The notes: generated from the sequence alone by a model not told the origin. A stretch of DNA of 64,000 nt from Ruminococcus bovis (GCF_005601135.1 NZ_CP039381.1:493941-557940), one strand, 5' to 3'; positions 1 to 9,376 are shown, counted from the stretch's first letter. Translations and numbers: made by a program.

Positions 1-3
1 AAA

Positions 4-33
4 AAAGGCAATACATTAGTATTGTCTTTTTTT
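4..33 (+). terminator. Rho-independent terminator of an upstream unit
   Basis: A stem ggcaatac / gtattgtc with a four-base loop is followed by a run of seven T. It would end a + strand transcript that begins left of the window. It sits just upstream of the putative structured RNA at 43-340. Confidence 0.6.
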
Positions 34-42
34 ATTATACAA

Positions 43-340
43 GCAATGCAACTAACAAGACTTGAAGGTGACGAGAACGACTGCTGCCGGTGGCAGATGA
101 AAGGAGTTCGAGGAAGAGCTACAACAGGGAGTTTGAGGAAGTGCATTTATGCACAACGATAAACGACCATGTTGTACTTGGAGTTAAGAAAATAATTCTG
201 TAGATTATTTTTAGGGAGGGCGTAGATGCCTCTTTCCTTTCGTATTTGTGCTTAATAAGCGAGGTACGCACCCTTTTAAGATGTATCATTGTTAGGTGCA
301 CCATAAGAAGTGGAAGTACATATGTACTTTCACTTTTTTA
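43..340 (+). ncRNA. Putative structured non-coding RNA
   Basis: This stretch lies between two + strand terminators and has no credible reading frame. It is richer in GC and G-runs than the surrounding spacer. Several short helices can be read directly: ctgcc/ggcag near 82-95, gtgcat/atgcac near 140-153, aaataat/attattt near 189-212 and gagggc/gcctc near 215-232. It ends in a strong terminator hairpin (gaagtaca/tgtacttt, about 311-332) with a T-run. Motifs such as gtgacgagaacgac and gggagtttgagg look conserved rather than random. I could not assign a family: it is not a recognisable tmRNA, SRP RNA or RNase P RNA. A large clostridial RNA of the raiA kind is a possibility from memory only. The 5' end is guessed from the 18-bp sequence repeated after the terminator. 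Confidence 0.45.
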
Positions 341-347
341 TATACCG

Positions 348-365
348 GCAATGCAACTAACAAGA
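348..365 (+). repeat. 18-bp direct repeat bracketing the putative RNA
   Basis: The sequence gcaatgcaactaacaaga occurs at 43-60 and again at 348-365. Each copy comes 10-15 bases after a T-run terminator. This looks like the start of a second copy of the RNA unit that has been lost or interrupted. Confidence 0.7.
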
Positions 366-397
366 TATAATTATTACACAAACAAATTAGGTTTATT

Positions 398-1060
398 CAA
401 TTTTGTCTGTTGGTAAAGGTGAGAATGATAAATTAGGGTTTGTGGGTGTGAATTATAACAAAATTTTGGCTCACAGTCGTAGGGGCGAACATTGTTCGCC
501 CGTTTAATAGTAAAATGTTTTATGTAACTTAGTCCTATGTAGAAACTAAAAATTATAACTTACCATATAGGGCAAAGTACCTATATAAAGGCTAGTTTGT
601 AACGGGACATCAATGATGTCCCCTACACCTGTAACTCATAATTTTTCTTATATTTTATAGTTAGAAATAGAGGAAAGTTTCAGCTATGATGATATTTTAA
701 ACAAGTTTAAAATATCAATCACTCCTTCCGTCTTTGCATACGCAAAGCCACCTCCCTCAGCGAGGGAGGCTACAAGGTATGTACATTTTTTAAATTTGTA
801 CATATTATGTTTGGCTTCCTCAGACGAGGAAGCTGTCGATTGTAAATTGACGGTACGGCAATTTACCTTTTATAAATCGACTGAAGGAGGGAAAAAACTA
901 TAAATTAGTTGAATTAATCGGTTAATATCTAATTAACCTATATTACATAAACATCCCCACAAATCCTAATTTATATTGCTGATTTATCTTAACCCACAAT
1001 CAAAATTGAAAAGATAAGTTTATTAAACTAACCTTTACCCACAGACAAAATTGAAAAAAC
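398..1060. repeat. Dispersed intergenic element, copy A
   Basis: The left end reads caattttgtctg ... taaattagggtttgtggg. The right end carries the inverse (ccccacaaatcctaattta, then an acctttacccacagacaaaattg stretch). Inside are a near-perfect palindrome ggggcgaac/gttcgcccg (about 483-503), a second, gggacatcaatgatgtccc (about 604-622), and the cctccctc/gagggagg hairpin (about 752-768). Much of 480-720 recurs almost word for word in copies C and D. It contains no reading frame of interest. The rest of 1127-1435, up to adhE, is plain AT-rich DNA. Confidence 0.8.
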
Positions 1061-1100
1061 CTTATTTGTTGAATTATTACTGAATAGTTCACACAAAAAT

Positions 1101-1126
1101 AACCCCTCACGATTGTGAGGGGTTTT
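1101..1126. terminator. Bidirectional hairpin terminator downstream of adhE
   Basis: The stem aacccctcac / gtgaggggtt is followed by tttt on the + strand and by ttattttt on the minus strand. It is about 310 bases beyond the adhE stop and is the first good terminator there. Confidence 0.65.
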
Positions 1127-1435
1127 GTATTTCATAATCAATTGAAATTTACAAATCTAATAGAAACTTTTTACTGAGATTGTTCTTCTTTTAGACTTTT
1201 ATTTATTGGTTTACGGAAACCAATATTTTTATTTTGCAAAATTTAAAATATATTTTCTAGGACTAATATAATCTAGGGACAAATACATTTAAACTTGCAT
1301 CATATTCAAGTACAACACTAAAGCGAACTGACAACAATGTTATTCTATTAAAGACACACAAAACAGAACTTATTATCAGTTTCACTTTAGTTTGCACATT
1401 AATTTTATTTCACTATGTTAATTAACTATTGTTAA

Positions 1436-4096
1436 TTATTCACCATAGTAAGCCTTTAGATACATTTCCTTAATTTCTGAGATTAATGGGTATCTTGGGT
1501 TAGCACCTGTACACTGGTCATCAAATGCATCTTCACACATACTGTCTAGTGTTTCTAGGAACTTATCTTCTTCAATGCCGTAATCCTTGATTGTCTTCTT
1601 AATGCCAACTCTTTCCTTTAGCTCGTCAATCATCTTGATTAGGTTTTCTACCTTTTCTTCATCTGTCTTACCCTTTACGCCTAGGTATTCACCGAATTCA
1701 GCATATCTTCTCATTGTGTGTGGGTAAGCATACTGGCTGAATGTACCCATCTTTCTTGGGCATTCTGCAGCATTGAATCTGATTACTAGGTCGATTAGTA
1801 GAGCATTTGCAATACCGTGTGGTAGGTGATGGTAAGCACCTAGCTTATGAGCCATTGAGTGACATACACCTAGGAATGCATTTGCGAATGCCATACCTGC
1901 CATTGTAGCTGCGTTAGCCATCTTTTCTCTTGCTACCGGTTCGTTAGGACCGTTATCGTAACATGTTGGTAGGTATTCAAAGATTGTCTTTGCAGCCTTT
2001 AGAGCTAGACCGTCTGAATAATCTGTTGCCATAATTGATGCATAAGCTTCTAGAGCATGTGTTAGTGCGTCAACACCTGATGCAGCTGTTAGACCCTTAG
2101 GAGCTGTCATATGCATATCTGTATCAACAATAGCCATCTTTGGTAGTAGCTGATAGTCAGCTAGAGGGTACTTAATACCACTCTTTTCGTCTGTGATAAC
2201 TGCGAATGGAGTTACTTCTGAACCTGTACCTGCTGATGTTGGAACTGCAATGAAGTAAGCCTTCTTACCCATTTCAGGGAATGTGTAAACTCTCTTACGG
2301 ATGTCGATATATCTCATAGCCATATCCATAAAGTCTACTTCAGGATGTTCATACATTACCCACATAATCTTACCGGCATCCATTGCTGAACCACCACCGA
2401 TTGCGATAATGCAATCAGGTTCGAATGCTGTCATCTGCTTTGCACCTTCCTTAGCACAAGCAAGTGTTGGGTCTGGAGCAACATCAAAGAATGTTGTATG
2501 AACAATGCCCATTTCGTCTAGCTTATCTGTTACAATCTTTGTGTAACCATTCTTGTATAGGAACTGGTCTGTTACGATAAATACTCTCTTCTTACCCATA
2601 ACATCTTTTAGTTCCTGTAGTGCTACTGGTAGGCAGCCCTTCTTCATATATACCTTTTCAGGTGCTCTGAACCAAAGCATATTTTCCCTTCTCTCTGCTA
2701 CTGTCTTAATATTAATTAAGTGCTTTACGCCAACATTTTCTGATACTGAGTTGCCACCCCATGAGCCACAACCTAGTGTTAGTGAAGGCTTTAGCTGGAA
2801 GTTATATAGGTCACCGATACCACCGTGTGATGATGGTGTATTTACAAGGATTCTACATGTCTTCATTCTGTTTGCGAATGTATCAATCTTATCCTTTTCT
2901 GTTACTGCGTTACAGTATAGAGAAGATGTATGACCGTAACCACCATCAGCGATTAGGTGTTCTGCCTTATTTAGAGCATCTTCAAAATCTTCTGCCTTAT
3001 AGAAAGCTAGAACAGGAGAAAGCTTTTCGTGAGCGAATTCTTCTGCAATGTCAACGCTTTCAACTTCACCGATGATAACCTTTGTATCAACAGGAACATC
3101 AACACCTGCTAGAGCAGCGATTGTGTGAGCTGACTGACCAACAATCTTAGCATTTAGAGCACCGTTGATGATGATTGTCTTTCTTACCTTTTCTGTTTCT
3201 TCAGGGTTTAGGAAGTAACAGCCTCTGTACTGGAATTCCTTCTTAACCTTTTCATAAATATCCTTAACAACGATTACTGACTGTTCTGATGCACAAATCA
3301 TACCGTTATCAAATGTCTTTGAGTGGATGATTGAAGATACAGCTAGTAGGATGTCTGCTGAGCTATCAATGATAGCAGGAGTATTACCTGCACCAACACC
3401 TAGAGCAGGCTTACCACTTGAATAAGCAGCCTTAACCATACCAGGACCACCTGTTGCTAGGATAATGTCTGATTCTTTCATTAGTAGGTTTGTCATATCA
3501 AGAGAAGGAATATCAATCCAACCGATGATGTTTTCTGGAGCACCTGCCTTAACAGCTGCATCTAGAACAACCTTTGCTGCTGCGATTGTGCTTTTCTTTG
3601 CTCTTGGGTGAGGGGAAATGATGATACCATTTCTTGTCTTTAGAGAGATAAGTGTCTTAAAGATTGCTGTTGATGTTGGGTTTGTTGTTGGGATAACTGC
3701 ACCTACAACACCGATTGGTTCTGCAACCTTGATTGTACCGAAACTTTCGTCTCTTTCGATAATGTCACAAGTCTTTGTGTTCTTGTATGCGTTGTAAATA
3801 TATTCTGCTGCGTAGTTGTTCTTGATTACCTTATCTTCTACTACGCCCATACCTGTTTCTTCTACTGCCAGTTTAGCCAGAGGAATTCTTGCCTGGTTTG
3901 CTGCAATTGCTGCTGCCTTGAAGATCTTGTCAACCTGTTCCTGTGTGTATGCTGAGAATTTCTTCTGTGCTTCTCTAACCTGTGCTAGTTTTGCTTCTAG
4001 TGCTTCTACTGAATCTACAATATTGCTATCTTTTACTTCTGTTACAACAGCTTTTTCTTCTGTTGCTTTAGCATTGTTCTTGCTATTCTTAGCCAT
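1436..4096 (-). CDS. adhE: Bifunctional acetaldehyde-CoA / alcohol dehydrogenase AdhE
   Basis: Reduces acetyl-CoA to acetaldehyde and then to ethanol with two NADH, regenerating NAD+ in fermentation. The family forms cytosolic filaments (spirosomes). The 886-residue length is normal for AdhE. The N-terminal aldehyde dehydrogenase domain (about 30-465) has the catalytic Cys268 in FDNGMICASEQ. The C-terminal iron alcohol dehydrogenase domain (about 480-880) has GGGSAMDAGK, PTSAGTGSEVTPFAV and the metal-binding His stretch CHSMAHKLGAYHHLPHG. The first ~28 residues are a Lys/Asn/Ala/Val-rich extension not needed for catalysis. An AAGGAG site lies upstream of the ATG. The gene is probably transcribed alone: a hairpin separates it from lysR upstream, and a Rex-type palindrome lies about 50 bases before the start. 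Identity is secure. Confidence 0.97.
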   Translation of the reverse strand: MAKNSKNNAKATEEKAVVTEVKDSNIVDSVEALEAKLAQVREAQKKFSAYTQEQVDKIFKAAAIAANQARIPLAKLAVEETGMGVVEDKVIKNNYAAEYIYNAYKNTKTCDIIERDESFGTIKVAEPIGVVGAVIPTTNPTSTAIFKTLISLKTRNGIIISPHPRAKKSTIAAAKVVLDAAVKAGAPENIIGWIDIPSLDMTNLLMKESDIILATGGPGMVKAAYSSGKPALGVGAGNTPAIIDSSADILLAVSSIIHSKTFDNGMICASEQSVIVVKDIYEKVKKEFQYRGCYFLNPEETEKVRKTIIINGALNAKIVGQSAHTIAALAGVDVPVDTKVIIGEVESVDIAEEFAHEKLSPVLAFYKAEDFEDALNKAEHLIADGGYGHTSSLYCNAVTEKDKIDTFANRMKTCRILVNTPSSHGGIGDLYNFQLKPSLTLGCGSWGGNSVSENVGVKHLINIKTVAERRENMLWFRAPEKVYMKKGCLPVALQELKDVMGKKRVFIVTDQFLYKNGYTKIVTDKLDEMGIVHTTFFDVAPDPTLACAKEGAKQMTAFEPDCIIAIGGGSAMDAGKIMWVMYEHPEVDFMDMAMRYIDIRKRVYTFPEMGKKAYFIAVPTSAGTGSEVTPFAVITDEKSGIKYPLADYQLLPKMAIVDTDMHMTAPKGLTAASGVDALTHALEAYASIMATDYSDGLALKAAKTIFEYLPTCYDNGPNEPVAREKMANAATMAGMAFANAFLGVCHSMAHKLGAYHHLPHGIANALLIDLVIRFNAAECPRKMGTFSQYAYPHTMRRYAEFGEYLGVKGKTDEEKVENLIKMIDELKERVGIKKTIKDYGIEEDKFLETLDSMCEDAFDDQCTGANPRYPLISEIKEMYLKAYYGE

Positions 4097-4126
4097 AACT
4101 GAATCTCCTTAAATTCTTAAATAAAT

Positions 4127-4143
4127 CCGTAGCTTTCCTACGG
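4127..4143 (-). other. Small inverted repeat in the adhE leader
   Basis: ccgtag / ctacgg with a five-base loop lies between the Rex-type site and the adhE ribosome binding site. It has no T-run on the minus strand, so it is a leader hairpin rather than an obvious terminator. Confidence 0.4.
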
Positions 4144-4144
4144 T

Positions 4145-4161
4145 TTGTTAAAATTTTAACA
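4145..4161 (-). promoter_or_regulatory. Rex (NADH/NAD+ sensor) operator candidate for adhE
   Basis: ttgttaaaattttaaca contains a perfect 16-bp palindrome and fits the published Rex consensus TTGTTAANNNNTTAACAA with one mismatch at the last base. Rex repression of adhE when NADH is low is well documented in clostridia. The site lies about 50 bases upstream of the adhE start codon, a position compatible with blocking transcription. Assignment rests on the motif and the target gene. No rex gene is in this window. Confidence 0.7.
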
Positions 4162-4226
4162 CATTTAATCATACAAGTAAAATCTAAAATATGCATAACA
4201 ATATATCAAAAATGATATAACTAAAT

Positions 4227-4260
4227 AATTGCCTATATTTCGTGAAAAATATAGGCAATT
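4227..4260 (-). terminator. Hairpin after the LysR gene
   Basis: The long stem aattgcctatattt / aaatataggcaatt starts about 20 bases past the lysR stop. The T-run on the minus strand is weak (attatttag), so termination may be partial. Confidence 0.5.
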
Positions 4261-4279
4261 TCTTGGTTATTATTTAGTT

Positions 4280-5206
4280 TTAATGTTCCTTAATAGAATT
4301 TTCAAGCTCATTTATAAATAATTCATCGAAAGAATCTAACTTTTGTTTTTTTCGATAAATCAGCACATCCTTGTACATTCCCACCTTGTCACTGCATTTT
4401 ATTTCTTTTAAGCCATAAATATTAAGCAAATGCTTTGGCATTGGGGATACAAACATACAAGTGTTTTTCACTTTACTTAACAATTCAAGCTGACTTGCTC
4501 TTTCATAAACAAAGATATGTCTTTCATTATTATAACCCATATCTTCTTTCTGTAAATCATGTGCCGGTAATGAGGGTACATATGGATCGGCATGGCTTAT
4601 AATAATATAATTGCTTAAATCTTCTGTTGTGACACTATTTTTTAAAGCTAATGGGTCATTCTTTGACACAACAATATTGTACTTAAATTGAAAAATATCC
4701 TTAGCCTCTAGTTTCTTTTCTTCAAGGTACTTTTTAAATGTTTCTTCATAATTCACATCATATCGTACAATACCCATTTTAAAGTCATTTTCCAATATAT
4801 TGCGAATTGCTTGTTGGTTGTTGGTTTCTTGATAATAAATTTCTGCTCTTTTATCTTCATCAATTTTGCTACAGAAATTTACAAATGCTGATGAAATGTA
4901 GCTTGACCTTGGAACAGAAATTGAAAACTTTTGAGTGTTTCTCTTATTCTTAGAAAAAAGATTTTCCACCTGATCAACCTGTGCAAGAATTTTCTTTGCA
5001 TAACCTAGGAATTCAATACCCTCAGGAGTAGGAATCATACCCTTGGAAGTTCTTTGGAAAATCTTTACACCCATTGACCTTTCAAGTTCTTTAATTGCTC
5101 TGGAAAGGTTAGGTTGACCCATATATAAATTCTCGGCAGCCTTGTTAATAGACTGAGTTTTCTCAATTTCTATTGCGTATTTTAAGTGGAGTAAGTTCAT
5201 CTCCAC
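4280..5206 (-). CDS. LysR-family transcriptional regulator
   Basis: A 308-residue protein with the LysR layout: an N-terminal winged helix-turn-helix (about residues 3-62, with NKAAENLYMGQPNLSRAIKE as the recognition part) and a periplasmic-binding-like effector domain (about 90-305). The effector is unknown. The start follows the ABC-F stop by 21 bases, so the two are probably co-transcribed. adhE lies just downstream on the same strand and could be a target, but adhE has its own operator and a hairpin intervenes. LysR regulators often control a divergent neighbour; here there is none, which makes the target hard to guess. Confidence 0.85.
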   Translation of the reverse strand: MEMNLLHLKYAIEIEKTQSINKAAENLYMGQPNLSRAIKELERSMGVKIFQRTSKGMIPTPEGIEFLGYAKKILAQVDQVENLFSKNKRNTQKFSISVPRSSYISSAFVNFCSKIDEDKRAEIYYQETNNQQAIRNILENDFKMGIVRYDVNYEETFKKYLEEKKLEAKDIFQFKYNIVVSKNDPLALKNSVTTEDLSNYIIISHADPYVPSLPAHDLQKEDMGYNNERHIFVYERASQLELLSKVKNTCMFVSPMPKHLLNIYGLKEIKCSDKVGMYKDVLIYRKKQKLDSFDELFINELENSIKEH

Positions 5207-5227
5207 ACCCCCTATTAAATAAAAAGA

Positions 5228-7129
5228 TTAGCTATTCTCAAGTTCTTCCCACTTCATAAATGCTTCTTCTTGGGAAGTTTGAAGTTCGTTTAGCTTTTCC
5301 GTATATTCCATAAGTTTCTCATAATCCGAAGTGATACTTTCATCAGCTAACATACTTTCTGTTTGGGCAATTTCTTCATCAAGCTTTTCAATTAAGGCTT
5401 GAATTTTCTTAATGTCATTTTGCTTTTTACGAATCTTAGCTCTTTCTTCTTTTTCCTTTTTATAATCATTAACCTTTGGTTTATCGTTTCTAACCTTTAG
5501 TTCAGGTGTATCAACAGGATTGTCCTTTGTTCTTTCTATAAAGTAATCGTAGTTTCCAAGATACTCAACAAAGCCTTTGTCTGTCATATACAAAATTCTA
5601 TCGGCAATTTTATTTACAAAGTATCTATCGTGGCTGATTACAAGCAAAGTGCCTTCATATTCATTTAAAGTTTTTTCAAGACTTTCTCTTGAAAAAGTAT
5701 CTAGGTGGTTGGTAGGTTCGTCAAGTAACAGGAAGTTATCTCCACTTAACATAAGTTTTAGCAAGTTAACTCTTGCCCTTTCACCACCGGACATTAGCTT
5801 TAACTTTTTAAATACTTCATCACCTCTAAAGCGAAATCTGCCTAAAGCAGTTCTAACTTCAGTTTCTGTCATATTAGGGAAAGTATCGTAAACTTCTGTA
5901 TAGGCATCATTCTCTAGGTTTAAGTTGCCTTGCATTTGGTCAAAATAACCAATCTTTACACCTGTACCATAGTCAATATAACCACTATCAGGCATTTCCC
6001 TACCCAATAACATTTTAAATAAAGTGGTTTTGCCAATACCGTTGCCACCCATAATAACAACCTTTTCACCTTTTCTGATATGGAATGAAAGGTTACTGAA
6101 AAGATGATTATTGCCAAAAGACTTTTCAAGGTCTTTGCACATTACAACATCATTGCCACTTTCTTCATTTACATGGAACTTAAATCTTAAGTCGTGATTT
6201 TCTTCTTCCGGTGGCACTAGTTGTGCTTTTATTCTGTCAATTTCTTTCTGCTTGCTGGCAGCAGTAATATAGTTACGCTCTTGTGACCATTCAATCTGTT
6301 GTTGAATAATACCCTCAAGTCGCTTAATTTCTTTTAAATCGTTTTCGTATTTATTACGGATACTTTCTTGGTCTTTTTCTTTCTTATCCATAAAGGCTGA
6401 GTAGTTACCCTTATACATAATTAAGTGATTACAATAAAGTTCCATTGTTCTGTTTGTAACTGCATCAAGGAAATATCTGTCATGGCTGATAATAATAACA
6501 CTGCCGTCAAAATCTTTCAAAAAGTTTTCAAGCCAAGATACTGCATTAATGTCAAGGTGGTTGGTAGGTTCATCAAGGAGAAGAATATTAGCACCTGAAA
6601 GCAATAGCTTTGCAAGGCTAAGTTTACTTTTTTGTCCACCTGAAAGTTTAGAAACTTCCATATCGAAATCTTCCTCAGTAAAACCTAACCCGATAAGTGA
6701 ACTTCTTGTTCTGCTTTTATAAGTTAAGCCACCCTTATCCTGAAACTTTTGAAGTAACAAATCCTGCTTTTCTATTAAAGAATGTATATCATCAGTTGCA
6801 TTTTCTATTTGTTTAGGAAGTTCTTCAAGCTCCTTTTCCATATCTATTAATGGTTGAAAGACAGAAAGCAACTCCTCATAAACTGTTCTGTTTAAGCTGG
6901 TACAAGCGTGTTGTTCCATATAACCTACAGTTGTATTTTTGCTAACAGTAACTGTGCCGGTATCCGGTGAAAGTTGTCCTGTTAAAATTTTAAACAATGT
7001 GGTCTTGCCACTACCGTTTGCACCGATAAAGCCTATTTTGTCTTTTTCTTCTACTGTAAAAGTAATACTGTCAAACAGCTTCCTCTCTATAAAAGACATA
7101 CTTAAATCATAAGCTGATAATACAGACAT
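5228..7129 (-). CDS. ABC-F family ATPase
   Basis: A soluble protein of 633 residues with two ABC cassettes and no membrane segments, as in ABC-F ribosome-associated ATPases (translation factors and some antibiotic-protection proteins). The Walker A motifs are GANGSGKTT (36-44) and GGNGIGKTT (about 360), the signatures LSGGQ (about 162) and MSGGE (about 445), and both Walker B regions read LLLDEPTNHLD. A charged helical linker separates the cassettes and a Lys/Glu-rich coiled coil ends the protein (about 545-633), as in the Uup/YdiF branch. A resistance role cannot be told from a housekeeping one by sequence alone. It is first in an apparent operon with lysR and diverges from the SGNH hydrolase gene. 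Confidence 0.92.
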   Translation of the reverse strand: MSVLSAYDLSMSFIERKLFDSITFTVEEKDKIGFIGANGSGKTTLFKILTGQLSPDTGTVTVSKNTTVGYMEQHACTSLNRTVYEELLSVFQPLIDMEKELEELPKQIENATDDIHSLIEKQDLLLQKFQDKGGLTYKSRTRSSLIGLGFTEEDFDMEVSKLSGGQKSKLSLAKLLLSGANILLLDEPTNHLDINAVSWLENFLKDFDGSVIIISHDRYFLDAVTNRTMELYCNHLIMYKGNYSAFMDKKEKDQESIRNKYENDLKEIKRLEGIIQQQIEWSQERNYITAASKQKEIDRIKAQLVPPEEENHDLRFKFHVNEESGNDVVMCKDLEKSFGNNHLFSNLSFHIRKGEKVVIMGGNGIGKTTLFKMLLGREMPDSGYIDYGTGVKIGYFDQMQGNLNLENDAYTEVYDTFPNMTETEVRTALGRFRFRGDEVFKKLKLMSGGERARVNLLKLMLSGDNFLLLDEPTNHLDTFSRESLEKTLNEYEGTLLVISHDRYFVNKIADRILYMTDKGFVEYLGNYDYFIERTKDNPVDTPELKVRNDKPKVNDYKKEKEERAKIRKKQNDIKKIQALIEKLDEEIAQTESMLADESITSDYEKLMEYTEKLNELQTSQEEAFMKWEELENS

Positions 7130-7252
7130 TTTGTCACCTCTCCATTTCTTTAACCTTTATTTTACAATATTATTCTAAAAAGTGCAATTAATTTTGACAT
7201 ATCTACTTTTTTGTTATATCCTAATATATAGAATTTTTGAGGAGAAAGAAAA

Positions 7253-8401
7253 ATGGAAAATACAAAATGGGTATCAACTTGGGCTAATGCCACTTCTATT
7301 ATCACTCGTCAGGTAGAGAACTACACAAAGGATATAACACTTCGTTATCCTATTAAATCTGCTTTTAAGAGTAGCAAACTTAGATTTGGTTTTTCTAACT
7401 TTTGTGGTACAGAAAGCATCACAATCACTTGTGCTACTGTTGCAAAAAGTGATGATAAAGGTAACTTACTAAGTGACACAACTGCTATTACTTTTGACGG
7501 CAAAGAAAGTGTTACTATTGAAAAGGGTATTGAAATTAAAAGTGATGAAATTCCTTTCAATATTAACAGTGATGAATATATTTCTGTTAGTTTCTACTTA
7601 AAGGACTTTACAGAAACAAGATCTGCAGTACTTGTTACAGGACCATTATCTAAGGGTTATTATGCACTTGGAAACAATGTTAATGAAAAGGTATTACCGG
7701 TTGAAAAAATGAAAAGTACAAACTGGTTCTACTTCTTAAACAATGTTGAAGTTTTAACAGAAGAAAAGAACAAAACTGTTATTTGCTACGGTGACTCAAT
7801 TACTGCACAATCATGGCCTGATTACCTAGCAGAAAAATGCTTTGAAAATTACAAAGATACTGCAATTGTTAGAAGAGCAGTATGTGGCACAAGAATTTTA
7901 AGACAATATGAGTGTATTCAATACGACAGTTACGGACTAAAAGGCAGTAACCGTTTTGAGAGGGAAATCTCTTCCGTTTCAGGTGCTGATACTGTTATTA
8001 TTCAGCATGGCATTAACGATATTATTCATCCTGTCGGTGTTGAGAACAATGTGTTCAGACCTTGGAGTGACCTACCTACTGCTGAGGAAATGATTGCCGG
8101 TATTGAAGAATACATTAAAATTGCAAGAAACCTTGGCTTAAAGGTTTATGGTGGCACGCTTCTACCAATTGAAGGTTGGAGAACCTATGCAGACTTTAGA
8201 GAAAAGCTAAGAAATGAAGTTAACGAGTGGATAAGAACCACAGATAAATTTGACGGTGTTGTTGACTTTGATAAGGCACTTCGTGACGAAAATAATCATT
8301 CTGCCTTTAAGATTGGTTATGATAGTGGTGACCACCTACACCCATCAGAAATTGCCTATAAAGTTATGGCAGAAACAGTACCTGAAAGTATTTTGGAGTA
8401 A
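7253..8401 (+). CDS. SGNH/GDSL-type hydrolase, cytosolic
   Basis: Probably an esterase or deacetylase acting on an acylated carbohydrate. The C-terminal half has the SGNH blocks: GDSIT with the nucleophile Ser182, HGIND (residues 252-256) and the catalytic pair in DHLH (Asp360, His363). The N-terminal ~165 residues form a beta-rich accessory domain of the kind seen in carbohydrate-esterase relatives. There is no signal peptide, so the substrate should be intracellular. A good GGAG site precedes the ATG. It is a single gene between an ABC-F gene on the other strand and a repeat region. The exact substrate is unknown. Confidence 0.8.
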   Translation: MENTKWVSTWANATSIITRQVENYTKDITLRYPIKSAFKSSKLRFGFSNFCGTESITITCATVAKSDDKGNLLSDTTAITFDGKESVTIEKGIEIKSDEIPFNINSDEYISVSFYLKDFTETRSAVLVTGPLSKGYYALGNNVNEKVLPVEKMKSTNWFYFLNNVEVLTEEKNKTVICYGDSITAQSWPDYLAEKCFENYKDTAIVRRAVCGTRILRQYECIQYDSYGLKGSNRFEREISSVSGADTVIIQHGINDIIHPVGVENNVFRPWSDLPTAEEMIAGIEEYIKIARNLGLKVYGGTLLPIEGWRTYADFREKLRNEVNEWIRTTDKFDGVVDFDKALRDENNHSAFKIGYDSGDHLHPSEIAYKVMAETVPESILE

Positions 8402-8419
8402 GGTTTATTTTAAATTTTA

Positions 8420-8625
8420 TTGTGTGATTTGAAAATTCAGTTTTATAAATTAGGGTTTGTAGTGCTAAATGTAAAGTGTTAAATTTTAGCAAATAAGGCT
8501 CCCTTTACACAAGGGAGGACAGTTAGTCTAAGCTAATTCTAAATATCTACCACAAAACAAGGTGTGTTCTAACCCCACAAACCAAATTTATCTAACTAAC
8601 CTTTACGCACAATAAGAATTAAAAA
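8420..8625. repeat. Short copy F of the dispersed intergenic element
   Basis: It begins ttttataaattagggtttgt and ends with the inverse cccacaaaccaaatttatct plus aacctttacgcac. These are the same terminal sequences as the longer copies, but only about 130 bases lie between them, including the ggctccctttacacaaggga module shared with copy E. With the tandem array that follows, it fills the gap up to the cupin gene. Confidence 0.7.
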
Positions 8626-8630
8626 CTAAA

Positions 8631-8713
8631 TTATACAACTAAAATTATACAACTAAAATTATACAACTAAAATTATACAACTAAAATTATACAACTAAAA
8701 TTATACAACTAAA
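8631..8713. repeat. Tandem array of a 14-bp unit, six copies
   Basis: The unit ttatacaactaaaa starts at 8631, 8645, 8659, 8673, 8687 and 8701 with no visible mismatch. The last copy is cut short by one base. The array ends only a few bases before the cupin stop codon. Confidence 0.95.
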
Positions 8714-8721
8714 TAACTATA

Positions 8722-9048
8722 TTAATCTAAAACAACACAGAACATAACAAAGTCCTCATCACCTGTATTGATGATACTGTGGCTATTGCCCATAGGGCAA
8801 TAATGACACTGACCGGCAGAAAAAGATTCTTCACCGTCATTATAAAGGACTTTAGCATTGCCACTGATAGCATAAACAATTTCACCGTTACCCTCATGCT
8901 TATGATAACCGATAGATGCACCCGGCTTTAGGACAGCTTTCATAATCTTGCCATGCTCATCGTCAAACATCTGAGCAGAGATTTCTTTTTCGCCACCTTT
9001 AAAATTTTTGATAACTGTTGTTTCCATATTATTATAATCAAAAATCAC
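8722..9048 (-). CDS. Small single-domain cupin protein
   Basis: A 108-residue protein with the conserved cupin barrel. Motif 1 appears around GYHKHEGNGEIVYAISGNA, with two His and a Glu as likely metal ligands, and motif 2 around GQCHYCPMGNSHSIIN with the last His. Stand-alone cupins of this size include sugar isomerases, dioxygenases and regulators of metabolite level, and the sequence does not say which. A GTG start is chosen because AAGGAG sits nine bases upstream; the next in-frame ATG (codon 8) is 30 bases past that site. Divergent from the MarR gene. Confidence 0.75.
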   Translation of the reverse strand: MIFDYNNMETTVIKNFKGGEKEISAQMFDDEHGKIMKAVLKPGASIGYHKHEGNGEIVYAISGNAKVLYNDGEESFSAGQCHYCPMGNSHSIINTGDEDFVMFCVVLD

Positions 9049-9257
9049 AATAAAACACTCCTTGCTGTAAATAAACTGTTAACATTATACCACCAAAATA
9101 TGAATAAATAAAGTGGAAAAACCAAATTGTTTTTGCATTTTTCATTCATAGTTCATAATTTATTAATAAATTCAATCAAAAACAATCAATAACAAGTGAA
9201 TTGACAAAGTTTTCACAATGTTTTTCTTCAAAAAATATAAAAAATGTGCAAAAAGTG

Positions 9258-9285
9258 TTGACATTACAGAAAATATATGTAAAAT
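9258..9285 (+). promoter_or_regulatory. Sigma-A-type promoter for the MarR gene
   Basis: TTGACA (9258-9263) and TAAAAT (9280-9285) are 16 bases apart. A TATAAT follows at 9285-9290. The rest of the 328-base gap between the cupin and MarR genes is AT-rich spacer with nothing else recognised. Confidence 0.6.
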
Positions 9286-9376
9286 ATAATTTTGCAAATT
9301 AAATTATTCCATTTTTAAAATGAATAAATGCAAAGATATAAAAAATATAAATTTAAAATTAAAAGGAGTTTTTACT

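Noticed and set aside
119..304. A minus-strand reading frame of 61 codons
   Set aside because: It lies inside the putative structured RNA, has no ribosome site, and looks like chance.
8631..8713. Short repeats as a CRISPR array
   Set aside because: The 14-bp units follow one another without spacers, so it is a minisatellite.
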